A DNA stretch of 64,000 nucleotides from Scenedesmus sp. ARA3 (Eukaryota > Chlorophyta > Chlorophyceae > Sphaeropleales > Scenedesmaceae). Both the position numbers and the translations under genes were made by a program. Positions within the stretch are counted from its first letter, which is position 1. Each line of letters opens with the position of its first letter. The stretch covers positions 1-64,000 of the forward strand of contig RWJK01000625.1 in NCBI GenBank assembly GCA_004335835.1, read 5' to 3'. This document shows, in pieces, positions 59,372 to 64,000 of the stretch. A model generated the notes under the pieces. The model did not search any database. It saw only the letters and a program-made list of their open reading frames with translations, and had not been told where the DNA came from.

Positions 59372-59505
59372 CTGCCTCGCTAGCCTGCTTCTGCCAGAAG
59401 TCTCAGATTGACTGAAACGCTGGTGCGTGTGAAGCAACAGATGTTCGTCCTGCAACTGCTGCTGAATCGTACCTGCCAGCTCCATGCAGGTTGGGCAGAA
59501 GCCAT
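52762..59505 (-). CDS. MYND zinc-finger protein, five-exon model
   Basis: Exons (minus): 59473-59505, 58795-59152, 57087-58213, 56596-56863, 52762-53939; 2964 bases, 987 residues. MYND fingers bind peptides; no enzyme domain is seen. The finger is near the C-terminus (about 918-966): CCNNPGC, then GCSGCRAAKYCSRECQLAHW and HQGVC, with the usual Cys/His spacing. The rest is alpha-helical, Ala/Leu-rich, broken by long poly-Ser and poly-Ala. Exon 1 encodes only MASAQPAWSWQ. The last join, TTCGTAG/GTGCGT to CCAGCC, agrees in phase but spans a 2.66 kb intron. Without it, exon 4 would run on to a TGA at 56567, and 52762-53939 would be a separate gene lacking a clear start. I favour one gene because both the donor and the phase fit. 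Intron 2 holds an echo of the end of exon 2. Confidence 0.6.
53948..53983. repeat. (CAG)n run at a 3' splice site
   Basis: Twelve CAG units on the + strand, (CTG)n on the MYND sense strand, ending six bases before the acceptor CAG of the exon at 53939. Confidence 0.9.
54453..55095 (+). CDS. Possible small + strand gene inside the MYND intron
   Basis: A frame from ATG 54453 runs to a donor-like ATAG/GTACTG near 54768. It joins in phase to 54949-55095 after GGCTGCAG. The second exon encodes YLQHMPLQRGHGNHDPCAPW, then SNFMDLTTEQRQQSIRDPLQ, and a TGA, which reads like a real, conserved-looking C-terminus. The first part (MFSKMLRQWASEAAGPRWES, and later QEPQAAEFASAFEQP) is less convincing and may contain a further intron at CCAG/GTGGGCC. 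I do not recognise the protein. The upstream flank is AT-richer. It would be nested on the opposite strand if the MYND model is right. Confidence 0.35.
54859..54891. repeat. (CAG)n run
   Basis: Eleven CAG units in the candidate intron of the nested + strand model. Confidence 0.9.
56878..56909. repeat. (CAG)n run before the MYND exon 4 acceptor
   Basis: About ten CAG units on the + strand, CTG on the MYND sense strand, 14 bases upstream of the acceptor at 56864. Confidence 0.9.
57947..58004. repeat. (CTG)n run read as poly-Ser
   Basis: About 18 CTG units on the + strand, AGC in the MYND frame, giving a Ser tract after WPGSLLR. A second Ser tract lies alongside at 57898-57925. Confidence 0.9.
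58532..58645 (-). pseudogene. Echo of the 3' end of MYND exon 2 with donor
   Basis: Minus strand: encodes LSGLGVNMERCVQQQPAEQQ, then AALQQHIAQHTA and GTGAGT. The real exon end (58795-58900) encodes LNGLGVFLERCVHQEAAEQQ, then AAVQQQITQHTA and GTGAGT. The copy is about 257 bases downstream in the sense direction and has no AG acceptor in front. Confidence 0.85.
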
Positions 59506-59942
59506 CGTGCACAGCTGCCGGAGCAGCCAGTTGCTGCGAAGGCAATCACAGCGTTTTTGTTCGTGTCGTGTTTCTGTCCGCTGTCCTTAGCGTTCAGGCG
59601 CAGTGAAGCATCTGGGCAGCCTTGACTAACACCCAGGTGACACTGGGGTTGTCACCAGCCAGAGACACATGCAGTAACCATAGTGTCGGTTACTATACCT
59701 CTGCTTAGGTTTCAAAAGGTGGTTTGCAGTGCTGGTTTTGTGTGGAAGGGCTTGATCACGCGACAACTGCTCTGGTCCAAAGTCAGACTGTCGGCAGCAT
59801 CTGCCGGCACTCAAAATCCCTCACACTGCACTGCCAAAAGAAACCTTAATATATTTGGGCAAAGAACACAGGCTTCACTACCGCCCAATGTTGCGGCAGC
59901 GTCAACAGCAGCAGCAACAGATGCACCAAGCAGCAGCAGTGC
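59506..59942. promoter_or_regulatory. Divergent region between MYND and tRNase Z genes
   Basis: 437 bases between start codons. A + strand frame from 59683 ending at 59965 overlaps it and could be an alternative presequence for the tRNase Z, but it stops (TGA) without a clear donor. No TATA box stands out. Confidence 0.35.
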
Positions 59943-60907
59943 ATGCCACAAGCATGCACACCTCTGATTAAATCTGACGCTCCCCACAACATGTCTCAGA
60001 GTCATCTCGCATGCGTCACAGCCACCGTCCTGGCAGCGCCAGCAGACGGCGTGGCGCCTGCGCTGCTGCTGTGCCTCACAGACAGCAGCACCAAGGGCCG
60101 CACACTAGGCCAATACCTCATAAATGCCCCAGAAGGCATCAGCAGGCTTATGCTGGAGCATAAGTGCAGGCCTGGGCTGCATTTCAAGGCGTTATTTCTG
60201 TCGGGGTGCAGTGCTGGCGAGGCTGGCGGGCTAGGGGGGCTGCTGCTGCGGCTGAAGCAGGATGGGCACGGCGCAATGCAGTTGGTGGGCCCTGCAGGTG
60301 GGTTGCGTTATGTGATGTTATACTGTGTTTTATGTTCCATAACATGTCGTGTAACAGCTGCAATGTGTGGAGCACTGTAAGCTCTGACTGCAGGTAGGCA
60401 GGGCGCATGCCCTGCTAACGCCACCCCAGGCAGCAGCTAAGCGCTACGCAGTCATCACCTTGTCTGCACCTCCCTCAGCCTTTTCATTGCCTGCCGTAGC
60501 AGTCTTTAGTCTGTGATGGGACCTCTTCTTCGAACTCCTTTTCGAATGGGTGCGGCTGCTGCAGGCGCTGCTGGCTGCTGTGAGGGCCTGCGGCGCTTCA
60601 TCAGCTGGCAGCACCCACAGGTGGCCATCACACAGCAGCAGCAGCAGCAGTCTACAGGAGCTGCGTCGGCCTGCGCAGCAGCATTGCCATATGCTGACCG
60701 CAGAGTGCAGGTGAGGCTGGGGCATGGGCTGCTGACAAGAGCAGTCCATGCAGCTGTGATGTTGACGGTAGCCACAGCGTTCCTTGTGTGATGCCTGAAG
60801 CACCATTCTACTCTGTTTCTCTGTGCTACAAAGTGCGGTGTCTGCATGCCATTGCGGCACACGCCAAGCATGGTTGTCATGCCCTTGGGATGGCTTAGCA
60901 ACTGCTA

Positions 60908-60938
<31 letters not shown>

Positions 60939-61119
60939 TGCAACTTGTGCTTTGCAGGTGCTTGGTTTTGGAGCTCAGTGCAGCGGCAGCGGCGGCAACA
61001 GCAGCAGTTGGCAGACCCCGCAGTGGCTGCTGCCAGCAGCAGTTGTAGCACCTCCTGCAGTGGCAGCAGCAGCTGCTGCTGCCCAGCAAGCTCCAGTCAA
61101 TGGTGTTGCAAAAGTGGGA

Positions 61120-61154
<35 letters not shown>

Positions 61155-61566
61155 CAGCAGTAGTAGCAGCAGTGACAGTGAGGGCAAGAGTGAAAGTGAG
61201 AGTGACAGCAGCGGCAGCAGCAGTGGCAACAGCAGCTTCAAAAGTGCAGGTGTCACTAGCGATGAGCCAGACACTGCTGCTGGTGAACCCAACAGCAGAG
61301 CAGCAGATGTCAATAGCAGCAGCACAGGAGTAGGTAGCAGCAGCAGCGATGATGATAGCAGCAGTAGTGAAGCTGACAGTAGCAGCAGTGATGATGAAAG
61401 CAGCGAAAGCAGCAGTGATGGTGGCAGCAGCGATGGCAGTAGCAGCGATGACAGCAAACAGAAGGCGGCTGCAAGCCAGCCTGCTGCTGCTGATGGTGGT
61501 GGTGATGGCAAGCAGCACCTATTTGCAGCGCTGGACAGCATTTTCATGTCAGCAGCTGCACCCAGA

Positions 61567-61599
<33 letters not shown>

Positions 61600-61925
61600 A
61601 CTAGAGGAGCAGGCAGGGGCCGGCAATCAGGCAGGGGCAGTGCAACAGCAGCGAGCATTGCACCAGGTGTCGCTACTACTGCTGCTGCTGCTGCTGCTGG
61701 TGGTGGTGTACGTTCGTCTATTCTAGCAATGCTTGGGCGCACGTCAGCAGCAGCAGTGGCAGCAGACGCTGATGCACAGGAACAGCCGCAGCAGCTGCAG
61801 CAGGTGGCTACGCCAGGAGTTGGATTGATGGACGGGCATGCAGCAGGACACAAGCGGTTGCAGCCGGAGCAGCAGCAGCAGTATGGCAATGGCTGTGTAG
61901 ATAAGCATGTAGCTAAGAAGCGCCG

Positions 61926-61958
<33 letters not shown>

Positions 61959-62109
61959 GTGTAATGGGGCTGCCAAACAGCAGCATAAAATCAAGGCGAA
62001 TGGTGGCGCGCATGTAGATGCTGATGAATGCTGCTGTCACGGTGCGCAGCAGCAGCAGCAGCAGCAGCATTGTGGGGTGATGGGGACAGCAAATCCTGCC
62101 AGGCAGGAC

Positions 62110-62141
<32 letters not shown>

Positions 62142-62796
62142 CAGCAGCCAAAAGATGCTGGGCTACATCTTCCACATCCTGCCTGTGTCCAGCACCACCC
62201 AGCAGGGCACACAAGCTGAAGCAGCAGGTTTCGGAAGTGCAAAAGCAGCAGCAGCAGGCGTTGGTCAGCTGCTGGCAGTGCTGTTCTGCAGGAGGCAGCA
62301 GCAGCTGGCGCAGCTGCAGCAGCACCCTGCTGTGACAGCACTCTGCAGCAATAGCAGCAGCGATGGCAGCGGCAGCAGCGGCCGGGTGCTGGCTGTGTTC
62401 CATGTTGTGTCTGCTGCTGTTGCTGCTGAGCCTTCTTATCAGGCCTGGCTGCAGCAGCTGCCAGGTGAACAGGTGGTGCTGACATCAGATGGAGGTTTGG
62501 GGCTGGAGGGCCTACAACAGCAACAGCAGCAGCAGGAAGATCCTGAAGTCAAGTTGGGGAATGACTCTCCTGCTGCTGCTGCTGCCGCTGCCGCTGACAA
62601 GCCTGCAGTGGATATCAAGCAGGCTGACAACAACAGCAGCAGCAGCAGCAGCAGCGGCATAGGGTTCAGGGCTTCAGCCAGGGTTGTGTCCCGGTTAAAC
62701 CTGATCAGCCCTGACATGTTCCCGCTGCCTCATGCCCTGGCTGGCCAGCCGCCGCTGACAGAGGCTGAGGTGACAGCAGCAATACAGCAGGCGCGG

Positions 62797-62828
<32 letters not shown>

Positions 62829-63201
62829 GGAAGAAGTACAGCCAGGTCCAGGCGCAGAGCAGCAACAGGAGCAGCAGCAGCCGCCAGCAGACGCAGAACA
62901 GCTCCCGCACAGCAACACAGGCTCTGCTGCTACAGCAGCACCACCTGCACCTCAGCCCGTTACAGACCAGCCGCTGCAGCAGTTCATGTGGCGGGGTTTA
63001 GCCCCCTGCCCGCCGCTAAACCCTCCAGGTGGCAAGCCCCTGTGGGACTGGGCCCCCTGGCAGTGGCAGCAGTGGGAGCGGCAGCAGCAGCAGCAGCTTG
63101 AGGAGTTGTCAGTGCAGCAGTTGCAGCTGGAGCTGCTGCAGCAGCGGCCGAGGTTGCAGCAGCTGCTGCCGGGGGTGAGGAGCAAGTGGGCGGCCGAGTC
63201 C

Positions 63202-63239
<38 letters not shown>

Positions 63240-64000
63240 TTCGGTTGCACAGCCTGCTGTGCTCAGCACTAACAAGTCTGCAGCCCAGGCACTGAAAGAA
63301 AGGCTGGCCAGGAAACAGCACCAGTCAAAAGACGCAGCAACACCCCATCCAGCAGCAGCAGTTGCCAAGGACCCCGCACAAGCAACGGCAGCAGCAGCAG
63401 CAGAGCCCAGTGCAGCAAGCACTACAGGAACAGCAGCAGTTGATGCATGTGATGACTCACTTACCGATGCAGATGATGAGTCTGCCCCTGCGCTGCTGAG
63501 TCAGTCCTGGGCAGCCGCCACGTCTGTTATGTTCCTGGGCACTGGGTCAGCCGAGCCCTCCAAGTACAGAGGGCCCAGCGCCATACTGCTGCAGCTGCAG
63601 CCCGGCACCAGCAGCAGCAGCAAGGACGCTGCTACTGCTACTGCTGCTACTGGCATCACTGCAAGCTCTTCGGCTGCTGCTACTGCTGGATCTGCAGAAT
63701 GCGAGCTGCTGAATGCACGGCAGGGGTCCTTAGGTGGAGTTGCCAAGCCCTCTGCTGCTGCTGCTGCTGCTGCTGCTGGCAGTGACAGCCCTGCTGCTGC
63801 ACGCTACATGCTGCTAGATGCAGGGGAGGGTACCCTGGGGGCCATCAGGAGGCTGCTGGGGCAGCAGCAGGCAGCAGCAGTACTGGCGGGGCTGGCCTGC
63901 ATTTGGGTGTCACACAAGCACGCTGACCACATGCTGGGGGTGCCTGCGCTGCTGGAGGCTAAGGCACAGTGCAGCAGCAGCGGTGGGATTGGCAATGGGG
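59943..64000 (+). CDS. Long-form tRNase Z (ELAC2-type), 5' part; runs off the window
   Basis: Removes the 3' trailer of pre-tRNAs in nucleus and/or organelles. Exons 59943-60297, 60565-60710, and 60958 to the edge (over 3 kb open). The N-terminal half shows the degenerate metallo-beta-lactamase lobe: YLINAPEGISRLMLEHKC, then FLSGCSAGEAGGLGGLLLRL and MQLVGPAG. The C-terminal catalytic half opens with VMFLGTGSAEPSKYRGPS, MLLDAGEGTLGAIRRL, and the metal-binding SHKHADH at 63910-63930. Between the halves lie roughly 700-850 residues dominated by Ser/Asp, Ala and Gln runs, with islands such as GYIFHILPVSST, VVSRLNLISPDMFPLPHALA and PLWDWAPWQWQQW. The family is usually 800-950 residues in total, so this one is much longer. 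The start at 59943 is the first in-frame ATG; 59991 is an alternative. Confidence 0.85.

Noticed and set aside
61349..61994. Overlapping frames on both strands in the tRNase Z insert
   Set aside because: They are held open by triplet repeats. The frame continuous with the tRNase Z motifs is the supported one.

Overview
The window is nuclear DNA from a green alga, most likely a chlorophyte of the Scenedesmus/Tetradesmus or Chlamydomonas kind; the genus is an inference from style. The evidence is GT-AG introns in almost every gene, stop codons followed by long UTRs, very frequent CAG/CTG triplet runs read as poly-Ser, poly-Ala or poly-Gln, plastid-type transit peptides, a Tic20 plastid import component, and a large Thr/Ser/Pro-rich extracellular-matrix protein. 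There is no bacterial operon structure, no CRISPR array, no tRNA or rRNA that I could see, and no intact transposon.

Layout, left to right. The 3' end of an unknown + strand gene (96-540); about 4.7 kb without a supportable gene; fragmentary minus-strand coding signals (5218-6655); a 12-exon secreted or ER UDP-glycosyltransferase (6694-11710, minus), divergent from a four-exon plastid-targeted short-chain dehydrogenase (12040-14141, plus); a seven-exon gamma-glutamyl hydrolase (14915-18799, plus); a 2.2 kb spacer with a near-perfect 113 bp hairpin; a secreted Thr/Pro/Ala-rich protein (21062-22329, minus); a WDR53-like WD40 protein (23392-25975, minus), divergent from a six-exon matrix glycoprotein (26931-33491, plus); a conserved-looking organelle-targeted helical-repeat protein (35401-38163, plus); a Tic20 homologue (39155-42079, plus), convergent with a 15-exon secreted purple acid phosphatase (44357-51935, minus); a MYND zinc-finger protein (52762-59505, minus) whose long intron may hold a small + strand gene; and the 5' part of a long-form tRNase Z (59943 to the window edge, plus).

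The intron-exon chains were assembled by hand from splice signals, reading-frame phase and protein family motifs. In each complete model the exon lengths sum to a multiple of three. The genes do not form a pathway. They are ordinary nuclear housekeeping, plastid, secretory and cell-wall genes side by side.

The most unusual feature is recurrent. In at least six of the genes, one or more introns or flanks carry partial tandem copies of a neighbouring exon edge together with its splice site ('echo exons'). Three lie in the gamma-glutamyl hydrolase gene, where one carries an in-frame stop. Others lie in the dehydrogenase, the helical-repeat gene, Tic20, the phosphatase and the MYND gene. A second pattern is sense-strand CTG runs placed directly before 3' splice sites.
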